Shown piece by piece: positions 33,385 through 41,945 of a DNA stretch of 64,000 nt. This stretch comes from an uncultured bacterium (lineage in GTDB: Bacteria; Cyanobacteriota; Vampirovibrionia; Gastranaerophilales; Gastranaerophilaceae). The stretch is taken from contig CASFXY010000003.1 of the NCBI GenBank assembly GCA_949298805.1, positions 1-64,000 on the forward strand, in the 5' to 3' direction. The notes under the pieces were generated by a model. The model made no database searches. It had not been told where the DNA came from and was given only the letters and a program-made list of their open reading frames with translations. Positions within the stretch are counted from its first letter, which is position 1; each line of letters begins with the position of its first letter. A program made the translations under genes and the position numbers.

Positions 33385-35361
33385 ATGTTTACGCAAAAAA
33401 CAAAAAGTTTAGTTCAAAAATTTACAGTGTTGCTAATGTTATTTTCTTTTGTTCAATCGTCTTGGGCAGGACTTGAATTGAAGTTTTCAAATGAAAATGC
33501 ATCTGCTGAAAAAATTGCGTATTCAAATTTTGATACGCCGGCAAATTATTATGATATTGATGACGGCGAGCCTAATATACTTAATATAAATAACTATGTT
33601 AAAAAAGGTGACAACAGCATAATTAATTTAAATGAAAATGTGCAGATTACAAATTCTAAGTCTAAAATTAATCTTTCACTTAGAGATTCTGATGTTAAGC
33701 AAGTTTTAAGAATGTTTGCACAAAAAGCCGGAATGAATGTAATCTTCCATAATTCCGTAGATGGTAAAGTAACGCTTGATCTTGTCAATGTTACATTGAA
33801 TGATGCATTTTTATTGGTTTTGCGTTCCGCCGAGCTTACTTATGTTCTTGATGGTAAAAACATAATTGTTGCTTCAATTAAAGATGGTTCAAAACTTAGT
33901 TTTACAAAGCAAAATCTTAATATAATTCCAATTAAATACGAGAGAGCTCAAAATATTGCAGACTTTTTGAATAACAATATTTTTGGTTCGAATATTACTG
34001 GCTTGTCTAATGACAAAATTGTTACTTCTAACCCTGCCACAAATGAGTTGCTTTTGTTCGGAACTCAAAATGACTATGAAGTGGCAAAGAAGATTGCGCA
34101 AAAATTAGACAGAAAGCCTATGATTAACACATTTAAAGTTAACCATACAACACCTAAAGAAATGGCAATGCTGATTTGCAGTACATTTGTTGAGGTTAAT
34201 AAAAAAGTTTCAACAGAAGATGAAGACGATTTGGCGGAAGATGACGACGACGATGAAGCAGATGATGAAGAAGAAATTAGAAAAGTCAAGCTTGGTAGCG
34301 GAATAGTTGCTTGTCGTGCTACTGAGTCTGTTGCACGTGGTGACTCGGATCAGCAAGGTCCTGTTGGCGGAATGAGTACAGATAATGCAATTAAAATGTT
34401 TGGTTCTTCTCCTCTTGCTGTAGTTTATTTCCCTGAGCTTGGAACAATCAACATTAATGGCGGTTCTTATGAACAAGTTAAAATGATTAAAGAATTTATT
34501 GAACAAAATGATAAAAAACAGCCAATGGCTTATGTTGAGATGACTGTAGTTGAACTTAATGAAACCGGTTCTAAAGAATTTGCTAATGAATGGAGTTTGT
34601 GGACACCGTTTATCAGTTTGAGTTTTGACACTGCCAACGGGCTTGCAACCGATGCAAATCATCCTACTTTCTTTATGGGAAGAAGCTATACCGCATCTGA
34701 AACAACAACGGGTGATGATGGGCAAACTACCACTACAAGATATACGGTAGATAAGTATAAAGGTGATTCTACATTGGTGTACAGGTTAAAATATCTTGTG
34801 CAAAACGGTAAGGGCAGAGTGCTTACCAATCCAAAAATTATGGTCACAAATGGTCAAAAATCAGTTATTGATATGACATCTGACTATGTTAAAACTGTAA
34901 AGTCTGAAATGCTTACTACAATTGATAATGCCGGCATATCAAGAACATACGAAGTGGGTGATGATGAAGGCCTAAAAATTGAATTATTGCCTTTCATTAG
35001 TCCTGATGGCTATGTCTCAATGAATATAAAACCTGAATTTGCTACAATTAAAGAGAGAATATATGCACCGGGTCAGGCAGGTGTTGACGAATTGCAAGCT
35101 ACTCTTTTACAAAGGCGTGATTTATCTTTGAACAATATAAGAATTAAAGATGGCGAAACACTTGTTCTTGCAGGCTTGATTAAAGAAAATGAAACTCAAC
35201 AAGTTACTAAAATACCTGTTCTTGGCGACTTGCCTTTAGTTGGTGTGTTCTTCAGAACTTCATCAAATCAAAAAACCAAAGAAGAACTTGTAATTATGAT
35301 TACTCCGCACATTGTGTATTCTTCCGAGGATATTGCTAATATTAAACCTATAGATTTATAA
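33385..35361 (+). CDS. pilQ: Type IV pilus / type II secretion secretin
   Basis: Outer-membrane ring through which the pilus passes. It has 658 residues: a signal peptide (cleaved near SSWA, about 27), an N0/STN domain (about 90-160, VKQVLRMFAQKAGMNVIF), N1-type domains (about 170-380) interrupted by an acidic insert (about 278-299, mainly Asp/Glu), and the secretin core (about 390-650) with GKGRVLTNPKIMVTNGQKS and the signature VLAGLIKENETQQVTKIPVLGDLPLVG. AGGAG precedes the ATG. Gene order PilP-like, secretin, PilB, PilC supports a pilus rather than a secretion system, though the two are homologous. Confidence 0.92.
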   Translation: MFTQKTKSLVQKFTVLLMLFSFVQSSWAGLELKFSNENASAEKIAYSNFDTPANYYDIDDGEPNILNINNYVKKGDNSIINLNENVQITNSKSKINLSLRDSDVKQVLRMFAQKAGMNVIFHNSVDGKVTLDLVNVTLNDAFLLVLRSAELTYVLDGKNIIVASIKDGSKLSFTKQNLNIIPIKYERAQNIADFLNNNIFGSNITGLSNDKIVTSNPATNELLLFGTQNDYEVAKKIAQKLDRKPMINTFKVNHTTPKEMAMLICSTFVEVNKKVSTEDEDDLAEDDDDDEADDEEEIRKVKLGSGIVACRATESVARGDSDQQGPVGGMSTDNAIKMFGSSPLAVVYFPELGTININGGSYEQVKMIKEFIEQNDKKQPMAYVEMTVVELNETGSKEFANEWSLWTPFISLSFDTANGLATDANHPTFFMGRSYTASETTTGDDGQTTTTRYTVDKYKGDSTLVYRLKYLVQNGKGRVLTNPKIMVTNGQKSVIDMTSDYVKTVKSEMLTTIDNAGISRTYEVGDDEGLKIELLPFISPDGYVSMNIKPEFATIKERIYAPGQAGVDELQATLLQRRDLSLNNIRIKDGETLVLAGLIKENETQQVTKIPVLGDLPLVGVFFRTSSNQKTKEELVIMITPHIVYSSEDIANIKPIDL

Positions 35362-35369
35362 TAGCGCAA

Positions 35370-37694
35370 ATGACCAATGATTTATTAGATAAACTTATAA
35401 AGAAAATTAATTTCGAACATGCTAATAATTTTGAATTAGCAGTCGCTAAAGAGTACTCTTTTGTACCGATTAATGTTCAGGGTGATTCATTCTTCGTTGC
35501 GGTTTCGCCTGATGCAGACAAGGAAAAAATAATAGAGTATATAAAGCCGATTGTTGATAAAAAAGTAGAATTTATTTTTCTTTCTAAGCAAAATTTTGAT
35601 ACATTGTTCGATGGTTTTTTGAAGAAATTTTCATCAACATTTGGTAGTGTTCTTTCTAATGATTTTGATAATGACCCTTTTGCCGATGTATCTTTTGAAC
35701 AAAAAGAAAATGTGGGTGTTGAGTCAAATGCGAATTCTAAAAAAAATAATTCTGGACCTTCGGATGAGTTGAGTATTGATATAAATGATGATGACATTGA
35801 TATTGATTTGTCTGATGATGATGAAATTTCTCTAGATAGCGATGATATGAGTCAGGATGTGTCACCTTCCAAACCTATTCAAGTTCAAAACGGTGACAGT
35901 GACAAAAAAACTTCTGAGCAATCAGATAAACAAATTAAACGTGGTGATATCAACTCTGTAGAGGCGCCTGCTACAAAAAAAATTGGCGAAATATTAATTG
36001 AGGAAGGGCTTATTAATGATAAGCAGCTAACAATGGCGTTAGCTGAGTCAAAAGTTTTGGGCATTCCGCTGGGTTCTGTGCTTGTAAAAATGGGCTTTAT
36101 TACCATAAAAGAGTTAAAAGAAGCTCTTGGTGCACAAATGGGTGTGCAGCTTGCTACTGCAGAGCAGTTAAAGGCGCTGCCTACGGCAATTTCAATATTG
36201 CCTGAGGATTTTGTACGCGAGAATAAAGTTATTCCCCTTAGTATGACCGATAAATCTCTTGTTGTCGGTATGGTCGACCCGGGAAATTCAAAAACCATTA
36301 ATGAAATTGTTTACCAAACGGGTTTGAAACCTACGGTTATAATGGTTACTCATTATGAGTATGAGGCATTTTTACAAACTTATTATGAGAACGAGCGTGA
36401 AGCTGCCAATAAAATGCTCAAGGAAATTGAAAACGAGCGTGTTGAGGCAGATAATTCCGATTCACTTTGGGATCAGGTTGAAAGTGAGATACGTGATACT
36501 TCCGGTACTGTTGCAAAATTTGCAAACAAAATTGTAACGCTTGCGATTGACCAAAAGGTTTCAGACATTCACATTGAGCCTCGACTTGTCGGATATGTTG
36601 TTCGATTTCGTGTTGATGGTACATTGCGCGAAGTTTTAAAAATACCTGCTAAAGTTGATTCAGCTGTTGTTTCACGCTTTAAGGTGCTTGCTCGTATGAA
36701 TATTGCTGAGCATAGACGTGCTCAAGACGGCAATTTCTCTATCAAGTATAAGAAAATGCAGCATGATTTTCGTGTCAACACTCTTCCTGTCGGTAACAAA
36801 GAAAAAATGGTTATCAGGGTTTTAGCGCCCGCCATTACTGATATGAGTAATGAAAAAGTAATTTCAATTGATGGAATTTCTGCGGATGATAAAAAGAAAA
36901 TTGAGTATTTAATCTCTCTGCCAAACGGTATTGTTCTCACTTCCGGTCCTACTGGTTCCGGTAAAACAACAACACTTTATTCTTTAATAAGAACCCTTAA
37001 TTCTGAAGATGTAAATATTACTACAATTGAGGATCCTATTGAAATTAAAATGGATGGTGTTAATCAATCTGCAGTCAATCCTAAAGCAGGGATAACGTTT
37101 GCAAACTGTTTGAGAGCTATTTTAAGACAAGACCCTGATATTATACTGGTTGGTGAAATTCGTGACTTTGAAACTCTTGAAGTAGCTATTTCCGCTTCTC
37201 TTACAGGGCACCTTGTATTAAGCACCATTCACACGAACTCGGCTGCTGCTACGATTACTCGTCTTATAGAAATGGGTGCAAAGGATTATCTGATTTCTTC
37301 TACTGTTACAGGTGTTATTGCACAAAGGCTAGTAAAAAAACTTTGTCCGGAATGCAAAGAAGCTTACAAGCCAACAGAAGAAGAAGCACGAAAAATATTG
37401 ACCGATCCGCAAGACATTAAGCGTTTAATGGAAACAACTATTTACAAAGCTTGCGGTTGTCCATATTGTAATGACACCGGATATTCAGGCAGGACAGGTG
37501 TTTTTGAAATCATGTTGATTAATAAAGAAATGAAAAAAATGATTGCTCAACGTGCGCATGATGTCGAATTAGAGGACTATGCAATTAAACATGGTATGAA
37601 AACGCTTAAAATGTCTTGCTTAGAGCACATAATTAACGGTGTTACGACAATTGATGAATTTGTAAGAATTTTAGGTATTGCTAGAGATAATTAG
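35370..37694 (+). CDS. pilB: Type IV pilus assembly ATPase PilB
   Basis: Cytoplasmic hexameric ATPase that drives pilus extension. It has 774 residues: a small N-terminal domain (1-90), an Asp-rich linker (about 137-160), a MshEN domain (about 200-330; IGEILIEEGLINDKQL and LKEALGAQMGVQLA, the type that binds c-di-GMP in MshE), and the ATPase domain with Walker A GPTGSGKT (about 525-532), Asp box and His box. The zinc tetracysteine is CPEC (about 660) and CGCPYC (about 693-698), typical of extension rather than retraction ATPases. It starts 8 bp after the secretin. Confidence 0.94.
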   Translation: MTNDLLDKLIKKINFEHANNFELAVAKEYSFVPINVQGDSFFVAVSPDADKEKIIEYIKPIVDKKVEFIFLSKQNFDTLFDGFLKKFSSTFGSVLSNDFDNDPFADVSFEQKENVGVESNANSKKNNSGPSDELSIDINDDDIDIDLSDDDEISLDSDDMSQDVSPSKPIQVQNGDSDKKTSEQSDKQIKRGDINSVEAPATKKIGEILIEEGLINDKQLTMALAESKVLGIPLGSVLVKMGFITIKELKEALGAQMGVQLATAEQLKALPTAISILPEDFVRENKVIPLSMTDKSLVVGMVDPGNSKTINEIVYQTGLKPTVIMVTHYEYEAFLQTYYENEREAANKMLKEIENERVEADNSDSLWDQVESEIRDTSGTVAKFANKIVTLAIDQKVSDIHIEPRLVGYVVRFRVDGTLREVLKIPAKVDSAVVSRFKVLARMNIAEHRRAQDGNFSIKYKKMQHDFRVNTLPVGNKEKMVIRVLAPAITDMSNEKVISIDGISADDKKKIEYLISLPNGIVLTSGPTGSGKTTTLYSLIRTLNSEDVNITTIEDPIEIKMDGVNQSAVNPKAGITFANCLRAILRQDPDIILVGEIRDFETLEVAISASLTGHLVLSTIHTNSAAATITRLIEMGAKDYLISSTVTGVIAQRLVKKLCPECKEAYKPTEEEARKILTDPQDIKRLMETTIYKACGCPYCNDTGYSGRTGVFEIMLINKEMKKMIAQRAHDVELEDYAIKHGMKTLKMSCLEHIINGVTTIDEFVRILGIARDN

Positions 37695-37702
37695 AGGTAA
37701 AA

Positions 37703-38929
37703 ATGCCAACTTTTTCATATACTGCATTAAAAAATAATAAAGATATTGTTAAGGGCAAAATTGATGCTCTTGATGCACGCTCGGCACGTGATGCAATAAA
37801 AAAAATGGGGCTTTTGCCAACAAAAATCAGTGATGATTCGGTTAAAGAATCTAACTCAAAAGCTTCCGAAAAGAAGAATATTCGCGTTAAGAATATAAGC
37901 GCTTTTTCTCTAAAGGATAAAATTGAATTTACTCAAACTTTGCAAATCTTAACCTCAACCGGTATTCCAATCATTGAAACACTTGTCTTTTTGGAGAATA
38001 ATGCTCAAGCAAAACCAATTAGAAGTATCGCGCATGAGTTAAGAAGAAACATTATTGTTGGGGGTCTTACCCTTGCTGAAACGCTTGAACGCCACAGAAA
38101 AATTTTTGGCAGAGTTTACGTCGGACTTGTAAAAGCAGGGGAGGATTCAGGTGAATTGGATAAAACGCTTACCCGTATGCTTGAGTTGCTTAAAAAACAA
38201 GACGATATAAAAAGCAAGGTAATTGGTGCTTTAATTTATCCTATTTTTGTCATACTTTTGGCTTGTGTTGTTGTTACGGTTATGCTTGTTTTTGTATTTC
38301 CGGCATTTAAAGAGATGTTTGATAATTTGGGACGTGAATTACCTTTAATGACTCAAATATGTATGTCCTTGGGTTTATTTATAAGGAAATTTTGGTTTAT
38401 TCCAATTATTGCAATTGTGTTTTTAGTTTTAGCGGTAAAACACATACTTTCTAACGATGTAACAAAAAGACCTGTGGATGCTTTTCTTTTAAAGGTACCT
38501 TTGCTGTCCGAATTATTAAGATTTTCAAATTATTCAAATTTTCTTGCGGTTTTGCAAGTCGCGTATGAAGCGGGTATTCCTATTGTTGATTGTTTATATC
38601 TGGCAAATATGACACTTGATAATTTAGTTTTAAAGGATGCTATTTTTCAGGCTACATCCAGAGTTCAACAAGGTACCCATTTGTCTGTTGCCTTAAGGGC
38701 ATCAAATCAAATCCCCAGTATGATGACCTTTATGATTGCAACAGGTGAGCAATCAGGTAGATTGGGCGAATTACTCCATCATTGTACAACTTTTATTGAC
38801 CAAAGGCTTGATGGTATTATTGATAAATTTACAAAGCTTGTCGAGCCGGCAATGCTTATATTTATAGGCGGTATTGTTTTATTCTTGGCTTTATCGCTAT
38901 ATATGCCTTTATTCGCCGCTTACGGTTAA
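37703..38929 (+). CDS. pilC: Type IV pilus inner-membrane platform PilC
   Basis: Polytopic platform protein of 408 residues with two GspF domains (about 75-195 and 275-395) and three transmembrane segments (about 175-200, 225-250 and 380-400). Motifs such as FTQTLQILTSTGIPIIETL and EQSGRLGELL are typical of PilC/GspF. It works with PilB to add pilin subunits. GAGG precedes the ATG, 8 bp after pilB. It is the last gene of the cluster; no pilin, PilT or PilD is here. Confidence 0.94.
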   Translation: MPTFSYTALKNNKDIVKGKIDALDARSARDAIKKMGLLPTKISDDSVKESNSKASEKKNIRVKNISAFSLKDKIEFTQTLQILTSTGIPIIETLVFLENNAQAKPIRSIAHELRRNIIVGGLTLAETLERHRKIFGRVYVGLVKAGEDSGELDKTLTRMLELLKKQDDIKSKVIGALIYPIFVILLACVVVTVMLVFVFPAFKEMFDNLGRELPLMTQICMSLGLFIRKFWFIPIIAIVFLVLAVKHILSNDVTKRPVDAFLLKVPLLSELLRFSNYSNFLAVLQVAYEAGIPIVDCLYLANMTLDNLVLKDAIFQATSRVQQGTHLSVALRASNQIPSMMTFMIATGEQSGRLGELLHHCTTFIDQRLDGIIDKFTKLVEPAMLIFIGGIVLFLALSLYMPLFAAYG

Positions 38930-38936
38930 TAACCTG

Positions 38937-39234
38937 CGAAATAAATTTATTACGCGGCTTGTGCCGCGTTTAAATTTATGAGCAGGCATTAGGTGTGTGA
39001 GCGCGAACGGGAAGGCGAGAGCCTTGCCGACAGCGCGAAACCGTACCAAACGAAATAAATTTATTACGCGGCTTGTGCCGCGTTTAAATTTATGAGCAGG
39101 CAGCGTAAGCCGGTGCGATAGTGAGCTTTTAAAAAGCGAACGCGCACTGCGGTGTGCTTTCAGCCTTGCCGACAGCGCGAAACCGTACCAAACGAAATAA
39201 ATTTATTACGCGGCTTGTGCCGCGTTTAAATTTA
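38937..39234. repeat. GC-rich palindromic repeat cluster between pilC and tpiA
   Basis: Three copies of CGAAATAAATTTATTACGCG-type units at 38937-38988, 39051-39102 and 39193-39234 (the last lacks the final ten bases). Each holds the hairpin CGCGGC-TTGT-GCCGCG inside AAATTTA...TAAATTT arms. A second shared block ending AAACCGTACCAAA precedes copies two and three (39020-39050 and 39162-39192). Between the copies lie different GC-rich sequences. There is no gene here; stops interrupt all frames. The element looks like a REP- or MITE-type family that is much richer in GC than its surroundings. Confidence 0.85.
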
Positions 39235-39299
39235 ACTTACTTAAAATAATCTTTTATGCTATTATTTTAATGTTATTTTAGATTTTAAGGAGTTTAAAA

Positions 39300-40076
39300 A
39301 TGAGCAGAAGACCAATTATTGCCGGTAACTGGAAAATGCACAACAATCGTGAAGAAAGCAAAAAGCTTGTTTGTGCTATTAAAGATTCTATTTCAACTAT
39401 TGACAAAGATGCATTACCTGAAGTTGTTGTAGCGCCTGTCTTTACGTCTTTAGATGTTGTTAGTGAAAGCATTTGCAATTGTGGTTGCGAAAGAATTAAA
39501 TTAGCAGCACAAAATTGTTTTTATGAACCTAAAGGTGCTTTTACGGGTGAAATTTCTATTGATATGATTAAAGATTTTAATGCAAAATTTATCATTATCG
39601 GACATTCTGAGCGTCGACAAATCTTTGGCGAATCGGATGAGATGATTAATAAAAAGGCATTAGCTATTATTGAATCTGGTTTGACACCTATTATTTGCTG
39701 CGGCGAAACTCTTGAACAACGCGAATTGGGCGTTACTGATTCTCATATTGCTTCTCAAATTGTAAAAGCTTTAGATGGCGTAAAGCCTGATGATGTAGCA
39801 AATGTTGTTATCGCTTATGAACCTATTTGGGCAATTGGCACAGGTAAAACTTGTGATAGTGTTGAAGCTAACAGAGTTATTAAGGGAATTAGGTCTACTT
39901 TGGCTCAAATTGCAGGTAATGAAAATGCCCAAAAAGTGAGAATTCTCTATGGCGGTTCGGTAAAACCGGAAACAATTAAAGAGCAAATGGCACAATCGGA
40001 TATAGATGGCGCTTTGGTGGGCGGCGCAAGCCTTAAAGCGGATAGCTTTGTTGAAATTATAAAAGGTGCTATGTAG
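39300..40076 (+). CDS. tpiA: Triosephosphate isomerase
   Basis: Glycolytic interconversion of dihydroxyacetone phosphate and glyceraldehyde-3-phosphate. It has 258 residues. The active-site lysine is in GNWKMH near the start, the histidine in IIGHSERR, the catalytic glutamate in AYEPIWAIGTGK and the phosphate loop in YGGSVKPE and GALVGGASL. AAGGAG precedes the ATG. A hairpin terminator follows. Confidence 0.98.
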   Translation: MSRRPIIAGNWKMHNNREESKKLVCAIKDSISTIDKDALPEVVVAPVFTSLDVVSESICNCGCERIKLAAQNCFYEPKGAFTGEISIDMIKDFNAKFIIIGHSERRQIFGESDEMINKKALAIIESGLTPIICCGETLEQRELGVTDSHIASQIVKALDGVKPDDVANVVIAYEPIWAIGTGKTCDSVEANRVIKGIRSTLAQIAGNENAQKVRILYGGSVKPETIKEQMAQSDIDGALVGGASLKADSFVEIIKGAM

Positions 40077-40092
40077 AATATGAAGCACAAAT

Positions 40093-40121
40093 AAAACGAC
40101 CCTATTTAAAAGGGTCGTTTT
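40093..40121. terminator. Bidirectional terminator between tpiA and metW
   Basis: AAAACGACCC and GGGTCGTTTT form a perfect 10-bp stem with A and T tracts on both sides, so it can stop the convergent tpiA and metW transcripts. Its right edge touches the metW stop codon. Confidence 0.85.
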
Positions 40122-40710
40122 ATTTTGTAATAACAAAAACAGCTTCTTCTGTAAAAAAGTTAGTAATTGTTCTTATTAATATTCCGCTTCTGGCTTTTTT
40201 TCTTGTAAGATAAATTGATTCTTCAATTTTTATACCCCTTTTTTTGCAGAATTCAAAAAAGTCATTAACGGTTAAAAGGTGTATATTGGGAGTATTATAC
40301 CACTCATAAGGAAGCACTTTGCTTTTAGGCATTTTGCCTTTAAAAAACAGATAAAACCTGACTTTCCAGTATGCAAAGTTTGGAAAACTGACAATAGAGC
40401 GTTTTGCAACTCTTAACATTTCCTCCATAACATATTCAGGATTGTTTGTTGATTGCAATGTTTGATTTAAAATTGCATAGTCAAAACATTTATCAGGGAA
40501 TTGTTTTAAGCCTTTATCCAAGTCCCCCTGAATTATACTAAGTCCCTTTTCAAGTGCCTCTATTACGCAATTTTCGTCTATTTCTATCCCTACTCCGGTT
40601 ACTTGTTTTTTATCAATAAGCATTTTAAATAACGCACCGGAACCGCAACCTAAGTCTAATATTTTAGATTTTTCTTTTACAAGTTGTATTATCGCACTGT
40701 AGTTAAGCAT
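40120..40710 (-). CDS. metW: Methionine biosynthesis protein MetW
   Basis: A 196-residue SAM-methyltransferase-fold protein of the MetW family, with the SAM motif ILDLGCGSGAL (about 19-29) and the family string FPNFAYWKVR. MetW is found beside metX and supports homoserine acylation, as an activator of MetX in studied cases. GAAGGG precedes the ATG. It follows metX by 1 bp on the same strand, so the two form a metXW operon. Confidence 0.93.
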   Translation of the reverse strand: MLNYSAIIQLVKEKSKILDLGCGSGALFKMLIDKKQVTGVGIEIDENCVIEALEKGLSIIQGDLDKGLKQFPDKCFDYAILNQTLQSTNNPEYVMEEMLRVAKRSIVSFPNFAYWKVRFYLFFKGKMPKSKVLPYEWYNTPNIHLLTVNDFFEFCKKRGIKIEESIYLTRKKARSGILIRTITNFFTEEAVFVITK

Positions 40711-40711
40711 T

Positions 40712-41809
40712 TTAACCCTTCAAAAAACTTTCTATAATTTTTGTTTGCTTTTCCCATTCAATTAAAAATGCATCGTGACCGCAAGCACTTTTTAGTTCCA
40801 CAAATGAAACTTCTTTGTTATTTTTAATTAATGCGTCTGCCATAATTTTTGCCTGTTCTGTTGAAAAAAGCCAATCTGAAGAAAAGGAAATTATTAAAAA
40901 TCTTGAATTTGTTTTCTCCATAGCTTTTTCAAGCGAACCGTATTTTCTTGCAGGATCATAATAGTCGACTGCTTTTGTAATATACAGGTAACTGTTTGCA
41001 TCAAACCTGTCTACAAAAATTCTTCCCTGATGCTCAAGATAACTTTCCACTTGAAAGTCTACGCCAAAATCAAAAGATGGTTTGTCCTTAAAATCTCTAC
41101 CAAACTTGTTATGCATTGCTTCTTCGCAAAGATAGGTTATATGCCCAACCATTCTTGCAATACTGAGTCCGCGCTCCGGGTGTTCCGAATTATAATAGTT
41201 TCCGTTATTAAAATTTTTATCTGAAATTATTGCATTTCTGCCAACCGCATTAAAAGCTATGCCTTGAGCTGTTAATCTTGGAGTGCAAGCAATAATTATT
41301 GTTGATTTAACCATATTCGGATATTCTATGGACCATTCAAGAGCTTGCATACCACCCATTGAGCCGCCAACAACAATAAGTTTTTTTACACCTAAATGTT
41401 CAATTAATTCTTTTTGCACCTTTACCATATCATTTACCGTTATGACAGGAAAATCAAGGGCATATTCTTTGCCGGTATCAGGATTAATTGATGAGGGTCC
41501 TGTTGTGCCTTTGCACCCACCCAAAACATTTGAGCATATAACAAAAAATCTTTTTGTATCAAAAGCTTTGTTATCACCTATCATTGTGTCCCACCAGCCG
41601 GGCTTTTTGTCTTCATGCGAATGATAGTAAGCAGCATGAGCATCTGCTGTTAGAGCATGCAAAATTAAAATCGCGTTATCCCTTTGTTCGTTTAATTTAC
41701 CGTATGTTTCGTATGCAACTTGAATATTTTTCAGTTCTCTGCCGCATTCAAGTTTAATGGGTTTATCAATTTTATAATATTTTGTCTCGACAAGAATTTT
41801 TTCATCCAT
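40712..41809 (-). CDS. metX: Homoserine O-acyltransferase MetX
   Basis: Alpha/beta-hydrolase that activates homoserine by acylation for methionine synthesis. It has 365 residues. The nucleophile S150 lies in VVGGSMGGMQALEW; the rest of the triad is the aspartate in FSSDWLFS and H345 in CGHDAFL. The oxyanion region has LILHALTADAHA. Whether acetyl or succinyl is used cannot be read from this; acetyl is the usual form. An extended -10 (TGCTACAAT) ends nine bases before the ATG, so the leader is very short. A perfect inverted repeat at 41837-41862 lies just upstream. Confidence 0.94.
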   Translation of the reverse strand: MDEKILVETKYYKIDKPIKLECGRELKNIQVAYETYGKLNEQRDNAILILHALTADAHAAYYHSHEDKKPGWWDTMIGDNKAFDTKRFFVICSNVLGGCKGTTGPSSINPDTGKEYALDFPVITVNDMVKVQKELIEHLGVKKLIVVGGSMGGMQALEWSIEYPNMVKSTIIIACTPRLTAQGIAFNAVGRNAIISDKNFNNGNYYNSEHPERGLSIARMVGHITYLCEEAMHNKFGRDFKDKPSFDFGVDFQVESYLEHQGRIFVDRFDANSYLYITKAVDYYDPARKYGSLEKAMEKTNSRFLIISFSSDWLFSTEQAKIMADALIKNNKEVSFVELKSACGHDAFLIEWEKQTKIIESFLKG

Positions 41810-41818
41810 AACACAAGC

Positions 41819-41827
41819 ATTGTAGCA
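41819..41827 (-). promoter_or_regulatory. Extended -10 promoter for metX
   Basis: TGCTACAAT on the minus strand, with nine bases to the ATG and no Shine-Dalgarno. The transcript would start within about three bases of the start codon. Confidence 0.5.
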
Positions 41828-41836
41828 TAATCAAAT

Positions 41837-41862
41837 TAAAGTTTATCTTATTGTAAACTTTA
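41837..41862. promoter_or_regulatory. Inverted repeat upstream of metX, candidate operator
   Basis: TAAAGTTTA and TAAACTTTA form a perfect 9-bp inverted repeat around an 8-bp centre. It lies about 10 bp upstream of the metX extended -10 and about 85 bp before the divergent gene at 41946. The place fits a repressor or activator site. The regulator is unknown. Confidence 0.45.
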
Positions 41863-41945
41863 GTATAAATTTTGTAAAAAAAGCAAAAGTTTTTCTAAAG
41901 TGTGCCGATAGTAGAAATATAACAATACACATATAGGAAAATTAT

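Noticed and set aside
38930-39235. CRISPR array
   Set aside because: Only three units at unequal distances (114 and 142 bp), with shared flanking blocks and no uniform spacers; it fits a palindromic repeat family.
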